Assembly: GCA_040954595.2 (NCBI GenBank)
Contig: CM082583.2
Location: 12,586,001-12,650,000 of the forward strand
Length of the DNA: 64,000 bases
DNA from: Balanoglossus misakiensis
Taxonomy: Eukaryota > Hemichordata
Direction of reading: 5' to 3'
Shown: positions 1 to 12,500 of the stretch, in pieces
Layout: the number at the start of each line of letters is the position of its first letter
How positions within the stretch are numbered: the stretch's first letter is position 1
The notes under the pieces: generated by a model
The model's input: the letters and a program-made list of their open reading frames with translations, nothing else
Told to the model about the DNA's origin: nothing
Databases searched by the model: none
Made by a program: the position numbers and the translations under genes

Positions 1-2517
1 GCCTTCCCAAGCACGTTCAGGAGAGTGTGCGTAGGTATTGGCCGGCGTTGCGTGTGTGACACGAGTGGTCGTCACTATACCGGTAGCTTTACCTGAAGGA
101 AAAAAAAATCATAAATGGTGGAAGAGTCTGCTTCTCTTTGAGTTCAAAAAGTGGTCTATTACACTAAAAATTCAGTTGGGTACAAACCGGCATCTTGGGC
201 GAGTTTCAGGATAGAATCCACAGTTGGGTTGAGATCGGTACAGTTGCCCAGTTGAACGCGTTGGTCCATGCCGATCGTGTTATATTTGCTTTTCACGCCG
301 CACAGATAGGCTGTTCCCGAAGCGGCAGAGTCCGTAACTTGTCGGTCGGCGCAATAGGTCTGCAGAACAATTTAAACAACAAAATCAGCTCGACAGCGAA
401 GTCACCACATTTTACTTCTTTATTTTCAAAATATATCACCCTTACAATTTCTATAGATTAAAAAGGGAATGTTGGAGCATTATGATTTTTCTGAAAATAT
501 TTTGCTGAGGCATGTACCACATTTAGTCCAGTTATTTGTCCCACAATTGTTTACGTGCTCGCGTTCCTTTGCTGTTGACGAAATTCTGTATTGTGATCAA
601 GAGACGACTGAACTATAACCTTAGTATGATCGACTGCTTCTGATCACTGACAGAAGAGAACCTGTTGTAACTTGTCAATGATTTTGAACAATGGAGTGAA
701 TCGTTTGAATCGAGGACTTGTACAAAACGTCCTTGCGCTAAATACCGGTACATGTCAAATGTCTCACTGCGCGGCGCGTCTTAAAAACTTGACACGTCTG
801 TGTGACACTGTCCCAACAGTAGTAGGTGTAGGTCTACATATCCTTGCTTCACAAATAAAAGTCAACATTTTAACATGTGCTAATAAAAAGTTATTGCAAT
901 TTAGCATAGCCAATGAGATTGGTAATCTTATTTTTATGACCGCCACTAAATGAATATAAATGTTACCTCTTTACACTATAGAGTACGTCATACATGATCG
1001 AGTCGGTCTCGTTGCGGGGAGTACAGTTGATCCTAAGGTACACCGACCCGCACAGGTCATGCATGGCGACTGGCCGATAAAACGACTTAACATTACAGTT
1101 CATCGTTAACTGCTTTGAGACCAGTAGCCAAAACAAACAGGCTTGGTGAGGGCCTATAGTAGTAGACTACCGGTATATGAACTACACTACTTTTTATTGG
1201 CGTGGTTGTAAAATCTCACCTTCGCCATGCCAACATTTGGGAATCTCTCGTAGTAAAGTTCGTACTCTTCTCCGCCATCGTTGTTGGGCTGCATCTGTCC
1301 CTTGTAGATCCTGGTCGCCGTAATTGTACTGATGCTGTTGCCGTCGCCAAGAAAGAGGATGATGTTCTTGGCAACATTGGTGTTCTTGGTGAGACCTAAA
1401 GCTCTCCGCAGATCGCGGTCGCCCAGATTTTGCCAGTGCTCCGGTGCTGGGTCACAAATTTCATCCCCCAAAAAGGAAAAAATATTCAATGAATTTAAAG
1501 TGTCATTGCTGGTTACTTATAAGGGAAAGTTTGTGAAGCTTAGAGTGTATCGAGCAAATGGATGTTTAATCTTGCATTTCCATTGAAAATTCCCAAAACA
1601 AAAAATGCAATTCGCAATCCGCGAAGGCCTGTGAAGCTGGAAGCATGACTCGCAGCTTTATATTCGACAAGGTCACCGTGTCGCTTCATGTGGCAATAAC
1701 AACTGGTGATGTCATGGGTTCCCAACCAAACGACAACAGGTGAAACGACCTTAAAAGCATTAAAGGAGACCGTATCCAACGCTTCTGGGACACCTAAGGG
1801 GTGGAACATTTGATATCCCAAGGGGGGCTGGAAAATTAGGGAGGTAACATGATTTTTGTACATGTACCTGCAACTGGTCATGTGTTCACACTGTGATTTC
1901 TGGTATGTTTGCACTCTTTATTTGGGTCAGTTTCTTTCGCCTTACTGCTATCTTTTTTTACAATCTTCCAGACCACCCCCAGGATACCAAATGGCCCACC
2001 CCTAACCGCAGTGTATGCTGTTTAACACTGATACACAGTAACCCAACAAAGTGACAAACAAGTCAGGGGTGAATTCACAAGATGTAGGTGGTAGACGCAA
2101 AATTGGAAAATTGGCTCGTAACGCTGAGACGCAAAATTGGAAAATTGGTTTGTTTCCTATAAGGCTAGCACCTATCCCCCTTTCACATCATTGTGTGCTT
2201 ACACGCCAAACAAAAACGTATTTCAGCAAAACTTTTCAATTGTTGACACGATATTGTTATTCAGCTGGCTTCTCTCCAAGCTTCTCGGGCCCTGAGCGCA
2301 ACACAATAGATGTCCTTATATAGAGGATACTTGATTTGAATAGATGCATTGAAGTTGTACAGGTAAAGTTGACGAAACTCACGGTATCACCACGAAAAAA
2401 TACACCCGAATGAAATTTTGGCACTTAAATGCGGTCAAGATCTCATAAATACTCACGTTGGGTGTTTGCGTGCTGGAGCAGCGCCACCACACAAATGATA
2501 ACTGTCAGACGGTACAT
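1..2517 (-). CDS. ALP: Alkaline phosphatase A, 5' part (truncated by window edge)
   Basis: N-terminal 184 codons of a secreted or membrane-attached alkaline phosphatase, which hydrolyses phosphomonoesters outside the cell. Exons read on the minus strand: 2517-2457 (start codon plus signal peptide, [20 protein letters not shown]), 1446-1220, 359-188 and 92-1, the last continuing past the window. All junctions are GT-AG and the visible lengths sum to 552 nt, exactly in frame. Diagnostic motifs are FLGDGNS (metal-binding Asp), [11 protein letters not shown] (family signature with the phosphoserine nucleophile) and [12 protein letters not shown]. Exons 2 and 3 have the same lengths (227 and 172 nt) as those of the divergent copy at 4503-7539, so the two genes are a local inverted duplication. 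The metal ligands of the C-terminal half lie outside the window, so activity cannot be judged. Confidence 0.93.
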
Positions 2518-4502
2518 TGTTGCGAGCGGTCTGGTCACAAAGCCACGTCTGAGGGAGCAGGTACGGTTGTGTTTGTTCGAGAAGCGAAGCTATGTGAGAT
2601 CACGTGAGGGTGGGGTCTATGTGAAAGTGCTGTCCGGACAGGTCAATACACTTGAAGAAGCGGGTCACTCCCCCATGCCGACCTTACAACTCAGCTCCCC
2701 GCAGTTTAAAAATTAAAACCATACACAGATATTTCCCCGCGTTCATTGTGACCTTTAATTAATATGAAATCTCTCTGTATATAACCACTGGCCGGCCAAA
2801 GACCAGGGTACTGGGTCTAAGAGAAAGTTAGTGGTTTACTTTTTATACAAAAGGCAAAAGTGGTTCTTCTTCTAAAGTAATGACTCGCTGTTCTATAAAG
2901 TACAATGAAATAAAGCATGGTAGATGTAAAGTATAGGGACTTGCCTGGGCAATTTTTAGCCAGATGGCTGGCCAATCTTGTCTGCGATATTGATACAAAT
3001 CAGTACAAACAGAACATTTGGTGCCTTTTTTTATTCTTGATGTATCGCTTCTCCACAAATACTCATCAACAGGAAAAAAATTAGGCTTGTGAAAAGCGTC
3101 GACGTAAAGTAACATGTATACTCTGCAAAATCCATATATGAATAGGTCCTTACATGCCTTGCCATGTACTCCAACACCACACTATCAATTTTTCCATGTA
3201 CAGAAAATTTGTTTCTATTTTTGATACATTTTAATGACAACATTTACATATTTATAGTACATTTATTAAATGCTGGGTCTCATACCGATGAAACATCCGT
3301 TCTTAGGATGACGTGTCGACCCCTCTTCCGTGCCATCAACCGACGGAGCGAGGTGAGTGCTGACACATTTCAACCAGTGTGTTCGCATAAGCCTGGTCGT
3401 ACCGATACTTTGTGCCTGTCTGTCTGACTGTATGTCCGTCAGTCCTTTCTTCTCTCTGTCTGTCTGTCTATCTACCTGTCTGTTGACACCGCCTCATAGA
3501 CTTCCCAAATTAAAAATTTTTGGTGCATGTGTTCTCTAAATCTGTTGGTAAGACCCACTCGTTTTCAGCCAAAAGCCATATGGGATGCAAGCAGAGCTCC
3601 CATTTGAGATTCTTTGTTGCTAAACATGTGCACGTGATTCATCATTTCTGCGGCGTACGTCTTTTTTCAAAATCAACCGCGGACAGACCCGCATTTCTGG
3701 CAGAAAGACATACCGGTAACTAAATTTATGCGCACAAACCAGGCCCAAACCCATAGATATATCAAAAGTACCAACAGCTTACAATAGCATTGACAGAACA
3801 GAAAACACATAAACTATAAAAAGCTAGTAAAAATGTTCCATATACCTGCACTGGGCATTATAGTCTGGTTTGTATTCTACGGTTAAGTTGGACCGCTATA
3901 GAGGGAACTGGCGATGATACAGATTCAGTGATAAATATTTTCACACTTCTTTTGATAAAATTAAGTACTCATTTTTCGCATCAATTTGCCAAATGACAGT
4001 GCAGAAGACATGACAAACATAGAGCTTGCATCCGGCTTTGTTGCTTGGATACATTAAAAAGTCTTCTGAAACAATTTTTTGTATGCAACACGGCCGGGGT
4101 TTGTTGCATGAGCCTAAATGTAAATTTTGACCAAAGATGACAACATGGCAAATATGGCGAGTGCATAGTCCTTGTGCCCCGCTGAACTTTTGTTTTGCAC
4201 ATTGTCTCTGCGCATTCATTTATCAAAAAAACCTCCAATCGTGTTCAGCTGGTGAGTACTAGTAATAATTTACTAATATTCGCCTATGTGCCTTGATTTC
4301 AAATTGAGCAAGGCTGCACTGGGTATTCTGTTCACAGGTTGTTATAGGGTTGGCACCCCCGGATGAAGGCGGTTCTCAATAAATGTGAAGGGACGCCGTC
4401 GATGACTGCATGATCATTCTCTCAGAGAAAGAGTTGCGATTTGAACCATATCTGTAGCTCCTCCACGAAATCACACTATTGCCTGGTTGTTCTGGTGCAA
4501 AG
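2518..4502. promoter_or_regulatory. Intergenic region between divergent alkaline phosphatase genes
   Basis: This 1985-bp spacer separates the two start codons and should hold both promoters. I see no convincing ORF, no clear TATA pair and no RNA gene. It contains a degenerate TGTC/CTGT-rich tract (about 3416-3483) and one TACCGGTA palindrome (3711-3718). Short open frames here show no family similarity. Confidence 0.55.
3416..3483. repeat. Degenerate (TGTC)n simple repeat
   Basis: An imperfect TGTC/CTGT tetranucleotide tract in the spacer between the two alkaline phosphatase genes. The Cys/Leu/Ser-rich open frame across it is a by-product of the repeat. Confidence 0.7.
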
Positions 4503-7500
4503 ATGAATCACCCACTGGCCATCGTTGGTCTACTGGCTTTCACGTCATGCCTGTGCCTTGTCAAAAGTCAGCGTGAGTAGTCCTACACTTAATATTTTTT
4601 GTAAGACCAACGTTTCTTCTCTTTATAACGATTCTTTTCCATGAACAGCACCAGAGTACTGGAAGGAACTAGCCGAACGTGATCTGAAGAGAGCTTTGGG
4701 ACTCAACAATAACTATGACGTTGCAAAAAACCTCATCCTGTTTCTGGGTGATGGCAATAGCATAGGCACAATTACGGCAACCAGAATTTACAAAGGCCAG
4801 ATGCAACCAGATAATCAGGGCGGAGAAGAGTACGAGCTTTACTATGAAACATTTCCTCACATCGGCATGTCAAAGGCAAGATGAAGTTCGTTTAATTCTA
4901 TATTGATATCAACCTTTCATATTCTGACAAAAAGAAACATATGGGATTGCTGTATGCAACATTTAAGAGGGTAAAACCTTGGTTTATATACCATATACCG
5001 GTAGACTGTTTATAGATTGAGAGAGTTGAGGCTTGGTCTATGTAACGGCACACAGTGGCTCTTAATTGACGGTCTAAGAACTTGCGTCATACACAAACCG
5101 CAACATTCACGCCTGTTCTACATTCCAGACGTACTGTGTCGATCGACAAGTGACCGACTCGGCCGCTTCCGGGACGGCGTATCTGTGTGGCGCAAAAAGC
5201 AAGTACAACACCATTGGCATGGACGACAGGGTCGAAAAGGGTGAATGTACCATGCCCCCGCCTGCCGTCGATTCCATCCTGAAACTTGCCCAGGATGCAG
5301 GTTCGTGGCTTTTGAACAAAAGTCAATCGCCAGTGTTCCACCTGAAGGATGTAAAATGTAAAACTATATTTTTGAATGGCTTCATACGGATAAAATATGC
5401 ATTTTAGGAGAGAGAAATAAACCTCGGAGTCCATGTAAAGTGGCAAATAAAGCAAATGTATAGGCTGTCCATATTTTTATTTTTAATTATTTTTTTCTCT
5501 CCAGGGAAGGCTACTGGTATCGTCACTACAACTCGAGTCACACACGCAACACCTGCCTGCACGTACGCACACTGTCCCGACCGAGCTTGGGAGGGTGTCG
5601 TCCCAGCGTCAGAGGCCGCAAAAGGCTGCGAAGATATTGCCTACCAGCTGGTGAAAAACAGCCCTGGTCGCGGAATCAATGTAGGTCTTCTTGATACTCA
5701 TTGAGTCATCAAACCTGATAGGTGTATATTTAACAAACGGCGCGACGTGCATACAACGCAAGCTCTTTGCAAAATGTTGTACCACTTGCACCTATAACAC
5801 CTGACACAGAGTTAGTAGGTAAAGCCATTCTCCCAATGGTTTATTTTACTTATTATGTAGTAGCTTATAAACAGTACTGTTAATCTCCTGGTGTTTAGGT
5901 GATACTTGGAGGGGGACGCCAGAATTTTTTGCCGAACACCACACAAGATCCCGAATATCCTGAGAAGAACGGCAAAAGAACGGACGGAATAAATCTGGTG
6001 GACGAGTGGTTAGATTCAAAGGCCGGGTCCAGGGCTTCTTATGTGTGGAATGATGAAGATTTTGATGCTATAGACCCAGACAAGACAGACTACCTTCTCG
6101 GTAAGGAATAACAGACCCGTGCCACGATGCATGGAGTCATGTTGCGTCCGTTTGTTGTTTGTGCTGGGGGATTCCTGTTCTGATATGGACTACTTTTTGT
6201 TGTTGCGTCCGCGTAGGCTTATTTGAACCGAGCCACATGAAGTACAGCTCACAGAGGACTGGAGAACCTAGCCTGGTTGAGATGACAGAGAAGGCCATTC
6301 AAATTCTTGAAAAATACGAGGATGGCTTCTTCCTTCTGGTTGAAGGTGTGTGAAATTGGCATGAGCTCGTCCATTTTGTATCTTTTTTGTTTGATATCTG
6401 TATACGTATTGCTAATTTGATCATGCCTAGCCTTCGAACGACTTCGGTGGTGATATATGTGATTGTATCGGTGCTGTAATTAATGTGTGAGTCGCTTGTC
6501 TCTCTCTCTCTCTCTCTCTTTACCCCCGCCCTCATCCGTAGGAGGGCGAATGGATCATGCCCACCACGACGGTAGGGCATATGGTGCAATCACCGATGGT
6601 GTTACTTTCGAGGAGGCAATCCAACGAGCTGGTGATCTTGTTAGTGAGGATGATACTCTCACAGTCGTGACTGCCGACCACAGCTTTGCATTCAACATTC
6701 TCGGTTATCCAAGTCGTGGAAATCCCATCTTAGGTATTCTTTTTGATATACTTTTTTGTTTAAAATATTTCGTATCAAAATTAGGACTCTGACATATCGA
6801 TGACATAGCTTGACGAATCGTCACGACAAGTCAGAAGTCCACGGATACAATCTAAAAGTGACACAGATCATGTTTGATGAAATGTATGTTCGAATGCACA
6901 TACCGGTATTATTACAGGTAAAAATGACCTGGAAAGGGATTTGGATGGCCTTCCGTTCACTACCCTGAGATATCACGATGGCCCCGGTTCTACGGCAGTG
7001 CTCCAGTCGATCCATGAAACTGGTTTGCGTCCTGATCTCACAAACGTCGACACAGGTAATTTTTATGTGCTGTTAATTGCACTTAAAAAACCCAGAACTG
7101 TAGACATTAGGATCCTGAACAGATTGACTCGGAAGAGTTTGCGTATACATACATATTTGTCACGAATAAGGCCTACTATGCCGAGGCACCAGATTTGAGG
7201 CACCGGTCATTTCAGTGGCATGGAATCGAACTTGATATCTCTTCTGTTGTTTTCCCGTCTATCCTGTTAGAATCGGAGATGTACCTTCAGCAATCCCTCG
7301 TCCGCAACAAGTGGGCCGGTCACGACGGCGAGGATGTCAACATCTACGCCAAGGGTCCCATGTCCCACCTCTTCCACACCACCCACGAGCAGACTTACGT
7401 GTTTCACGTGATGAAGTACGCCGCCTGCCTCGGTGATGTGCCAGAGTACTGCTCCAAAGACAGGTTTCGACGAGGAAAATCTCTTCGACCGACTCGGTCG

Positions 7501-7539
7501 ATTAGAAAGAGAGCCAATAGAGGTGGTCTCGAGGATTAG
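4503..7539 (+). CDS. ALP: Alkaline phosphatase B, complete
   Basis: A complete alkaline phosphatase of 524 aa. Coding exons: 4503-4572, 4649-4875, 5129-5300, 5505-5680, 5899-6100, 6217-6345, 6542-6733, 6918-7055 and 7271-7539 (1575 nt, in frame). It starts with a signal peptide ([16 protein letters not shown]...). Motifs in order: FLGDGNS, the [11 protein letters not shown] nucleophile signature, [13 protein letters not shown], the metal-binding [19 protein letters not shown], and [18 protein letters not shown] followed by THEQT carrying the late His ligand. Two oddities are seen directly. The usual DHSH is DHSF, and intron 2 begins with GC (AAG|GCAAGA) where the paralogue has GT. The C-terminus is basic ([20 protein letters not shown]) with no hydrophobic tail, so I infer a secreted rather than GPI-anchored enzyme. 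Confidence 0.95.
6498..6519. repeat. (CT)n microsatellite in ALP-B intron
   Basis: A perfect dinucleotide tract just upstream of the exon starting at 6542. It probably doubles as the polypyrimidine tract of that 3' splice site. Confidence 0.85.
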
Positions 7540-7676
7540 ATGAGAAAAGACAAACACCGCGATGATTTGAAAGAAATTGCATCATAAATGCTTCGCATCA
7601 GCTTTAAAAGGGGCTTTTTGTAATCCCGGCGTCAGAATATTGCATACAGACATGTTGCATCTCTCTAATGATTTGA

Positions 7677-7682
7677 AATAAA
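7677..7682 (+). terminator. Polyadenylation signal of ALP-B
   Basis: AATAAA lies 138 bp after the stop codon, followed about 20 bp later by T/GT-rich sequence. It is the first canonical signal downstream of the gene. Confidence 0.75.
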
Positions 7683-7689
7683 TCAATGC

Positions 7690-9582
7690 AGTGCAAAAGT
7701 GTTTTTTAGTTTTGTTTGTCGTTCTATCCCTCAACTACCTACTCACTGACATATTACCTCGCTGAGATTTGCCAATGTTGGTATATTTGCTGGGTCTGTT
7801 TTTTCAATACTGGGCTTCACCAATTTCACCACCAAGTTATTTTTTTTTTCCTTTCAAAAAACTGAAATCATCATTGAAGGAACCCAGGTGTATGTGATGC
7901 AAAGACTTTGAAGTTCAGATAACAAATTTCTGACAAGGTACTTTACCATTTTCATTGAACATGTGAATACCATGCAAGTTGTCTCAATTTGGCCTGTTAT
8001 TTAACTCCTGTAAAATGATTCACACAAATTGCCAACTTTTTCTTTCTTCTTTGTATTCATTTATAATGGCAGTGCGAGATGTTTATGTTCATTTATATGC
8101 ATGCAGCAAATATATCATTGTATATCTTACCAAAATATGAATCTTATAGATTCACACTTCACAGATAAACACACCACGACAAGAATTACAATGTAGTTTT
8201 TGACATTTTAATACCACTTCATCTGTGACATTCAACTTGAAAAAGGATAAAATTATTATGGAAAAAAATGGAAGATGGTCATAAGCTATGGACAATGTGC
8301 AAATAAAAAAACAACAGTAGTACATACACGGTAAAGATACAGAAACATACAACAAAAAGAATCTACAATGAAGTTTGAAAAAACTCGATCATTTCCTTTT
8401 ATTAGAATTAAGCACACTCAAAATGGACTGTAGCGGGAGTTCTTTTCTTTTGGCGTCCAATGTACAAGAGAAGAAGAAAACTGAAGGACTGTCTGGGCCC
8501 ATAGATTTTAGAGATAACAGGATGCAGCGCTAGCAAAAATCAGGCTTGACCATCTTGACAATGAAGTTATTTGGCTTTCACTAATAAATAGCTGGTGCAC
8601 GCATAAACTATTCTGGGAATTCCTTAGTTGTCCTGTTCAGCAGTGTGGGAAAATACCCAATGTCAAGTCCACCTGTCATGCTTGCATTTCAGTGTTTGAT
8701 CAAGTTCCTTGGCTAAGAATTGGCAATACTTTTACGTGTTGTGATTATGGGAGACTTACAATCCTGAATTTTCAAAAAAAATAATTCGTTCAGAAAAAAA
8801 ATGTTGGTATGTTTCATGGAAATTCCCACGAAGAAGATCCCACGAGCCTTGTAAGGCACTGCTAAAAAAATAATGTTGGTGTTGGGAAAAAAGTCACCAG
8901 ATCTCGCCCTCACAAGGTAAATATGTACAGCACCTTTCGTTTTACATGCCTAATCCATCTAACAGTAGACATCACCTGTGAGGGCTCTATTTATTGTCCC
9001 TACACTGGCAACGCCCCTTTTCCCCCAACAGCAACTTTAAAAACCATGCCTTGCATTCTGAAGGTCCTGAGATAGTCTTCAGCTACACACTGGGTGCTTT
9101 AAGAGAAAAATCACAAGGAGGATAATAGTGCTAGCTTTTAGAGGCAAAAACACAGAGAAGCCAGCCAGCAAAATTCTAAGTATCCAAATATCCAATTTGC
9201 TTGCTTGTACTTTTCTATCAAATACCTATGTTTAATTCAAATGAGGCTTATTTTATTATACACAGCACAAAGGAAAATAGGACTATGGTCAAAATACTCC
9301 TGCACACACAACACTAAATTTTTTTCGTCGGTCCAGAATCTTGATTTAGCTCAGCATGTTATAATATTTATCAGTGTTTAACTACAGTGACAACAGTGGA
9401 AATATAAAACAAAGGCATTTTTTTGTCACCGTGACATCACAGATGTCACACACACTGGGCAGTGATGTCATCATCAGCAGAAAAAATTTACATGACATCA
9501 TAAGCCAGGGAGGAAAAATAAGGTGATGGGGATCTCCACGGTAACATCTTAATGGTTACTGTGGCGACTTCCGTCTCGTCCC
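7690..9582 (-). other. UBAP2L: Probable 3' UTR of UBAP2L
   Basis: AT-rich sequence without convincing ORFs lies between the convergent ALP-B and UBAP2L genes. On the minus strand AATAAA occurs near 8990 and at 8403-8398, so the UBAP2L 3' UTR could be 0.6-1.2 kb. The exact end cannot be read. Confidence 0.5.
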
Positions 9583-12500
9583 CTAGTTGGCTCCCCAGTA
9601 TGGAGAGGAGGAGTAGCTTTGCTTGCTGCCGGCCTGTTTGGCCTGGCTGCTAGCCCCCTGGGAGCGTTGGCTGGAGCCGGTCTGGGGTGCGTCGCCGTGC
9701 AGCTGGTGAGGGAGCATTGGAGAGTGGTGTTGGTGTTGATGCTGGTGGGGATGTGCCATCATGGGCACGTACTGCGCCGGAGAGGTGGCGTAGCCCGTGG
9801 CTGGGTTGAGGGTGCCGCCCTGGCTGCCACTGGCCAGTGGGATGTTGAAGGGTGGTGGGGTGCCTGCGTGGAATCCTTGCTTGTCGTACGTCTGGGTGTG
9901 AGTCTTGCTGCCGTAGACCGACCCGGACATGTCGCTCGTAGCACTGGTGGACGATGTACCTGATACTGGGACGATAAAAAGAAACCATTAGATTGGTCTA
10001 GATTTTTGCTGCAAACATTCCATGATATTAGATAGTATATAAGATGGTACATGTATACCAACAAAACGTTGAAGAATCTCACTGAAGAGTAATAATCTGA
10101 ATAGGTATCTGATTGAGAGAAATAAAGTTTTGGTTGCTCACTTTTACCTGAAGCCCCTGTACCCTTCGATTGTGATTGGGAGGCAGCCTGATATCCGCCT
10201 TTGCTGAAATCCGCTGTCTGGGTCAGGTCATCATAGCCTGCAAACAAAACGTAAAATGTCACATCATACATGCTGAACTATCACTGTCACAGTACTGAGT
10301 TGCCTGAATTTGGCCATAAATCCCCAGACAACATAAAAACTAGTAAAGATGCTGGGGTTTGTGGAAGTGTACATACCAGTTCCATAACCACCATGTGAGC
10401 CATGTTGGCCGTATGCTCCCGGTTGCTGGAATCCAGAGTGTGGGGCACTGCTTCCTTGCGACCTGGTGGATGGTGGCACCTGAAATTCAACAAATGTATC
10501 AGTATCAAGGAACCAAAGAATTTCTGAACTCCTTTGCATCATGGAGAATTTTGTATGTCCCCAACACATCATACTGATTTACACAGACATGCTGTCTAAT
10601 ATACTTGTCACAATACTTACTGTGCCAACGGTTGGGAACATGGCCGGTCCATACTGCATTCCAGGAACCACACTGGCAGCGCCCGGGTAGTATGCCAGGC
10701 CTCCGTATCCATATCCTGGTGGCAGCTGCGTCGGATTGAGGAATGCTTGCTGCTGCGTCTGTTGCTGCTGGTGGTGACTTCCCTGCCCTGGCTGCTGTTG
10801 TTGTTGTTGTTGTTGCTGCGATGCTACTGAAGTGACTATCGGCGAGGAGGCGTCTGTACGACTGAATTTGTTAGCCTCTGTTACGGAATATTGCACATTG
10901 CCAATGGACGCTCCACTCCTGTCGGTAGTCAACGTCGTGTTGGGTTGGAACTGCTGCATGTCATACGGGTAACCCTGTTGGGGCACAAAAACATGACAAA
11001 AATTTAGTTCTTTTCTGCTTTGAAAGGCACAATCAAGATAACAGCGAAAGCTTTGGTAATTCCAAGGAATGGTGAGCATTAATGGTCTGGTCCATTAACA
11101 TTTCTCTGTCTGCCAACAGTTATAACAGACCTGTGACATCATCAGAATCAAGTACTCCTCAAGAAAACTCAGTAGAACGAAAGTTTAAAGATTTATTCAT
11201 CACTTGATGTCTCAGTGTTGGCAGAACCTGTTACCACCTCTCCCCTGTACAATGGGCTGGACCACCAGGCCTATGACAATGGGATTAGTTTATTATTGTC
11301 TGATAGGAGGGTTGTGTATACTCACCATTGGCATCCTCTGCAACAGCTGGAGGTCTTCATAGTTGTACATTGGCTGGTGCTGCAAAATCAGGCAATACAC
11401 ACACACACAGTTAGGTAGCTGCTTGCTTGGGATCAATGGCTTTCAACGACATGTGTACAATTAATGTCATCAGATTCATATACTCTTCAAGAGTAATTCA
11501 GTAGAACGAAAGTTGAATTTGTTCATCATTTGACATGGACAACAAAAAGCATAATGGTGGCGAATGGGTGACAGTGTACACCTTCTTCATCAGCCTCATC
11601 TAAAAGCAAATGGATTTAACTTGAAATCATTCCCAGATCTCTAGATCTCTTGATAGGATTTGCCAGGTTGCAAGTACTCACATATGCAGGCAGCAAGCCC
11701 GGCGCCATGGTGATGTACTGATGCCCAGCGGCCAGCTGATTGAGCAACGGTGGCATGCCTGGTGGCAGATTGAGCGCGCTCTTACTGCTGGATGTACTCT
11801 GAGTGGTGGCCTTGGTGGAGGTGGCTGATGTGGTGGTGGTGGAGAAGCCCAGTGCTGCTGACACTGTGGATGACATCGTCACTGCTGAGGTGGCACTCGG
11901 CGCGCTGTACGAGGATGCCGCAGAATGCGACGAGGGACCCGATCCCAGACTGCTGCTGCTGAGTGTTGTGAGTGTTGACTGTGGAATAGAAAGACATGCA
12001 TGTAACCTGTCATTAACAAGCAAAAATTGGGCATTTTGCATATTGAACCTCTGTGACAATCAAAGTCCCTTGACTCCTTGACTGGCTGCTAGGTTTGACT
12101 GTTCTGGATTGTTCCCCCCCCCCCCCTCCACACTGCCTCACACCTCTCGGCTGGGAGAAAAACAAACGTTGACACTTACTTGACCTTGATGCACATGGCT
12201 GTCAAGATGACTGTCCTTGACACCACCAAGTCCACCACTCAGCTTACCAGCAGCCATTGGTGAACTTTGGACAGAGCCATGTCCTGGATGAGAGCTGCCC
12301 GTCACATCAGAACCCGACAGACCACTGCTTGAATGACTGGGTAGTGTTGCTGTCGACGAATACGTCGGCTGGTGGCTGGATGGCCCTAGTCCCTGGTTAG
12401 TGGACCCAAGCCCCTGTGACAACAAAAACATTGACCGTATGGTTAAGAGATTCTGCTATATCACAGGCAGAAATCAATTTACCAGTTTCCAGAAACAGAT

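Noticed and set aside
195-461. Plus-strand 88-codon frame
   Set aside because: It is the antisense shadow of alkaline phosphatase A exon 359-188.
9619-9963. Ala/Gly/Val-rich plus-strand frame
   Set aside because: Antisense to the GC-rich last exon of UBAP2L; composition is forced by that exon.
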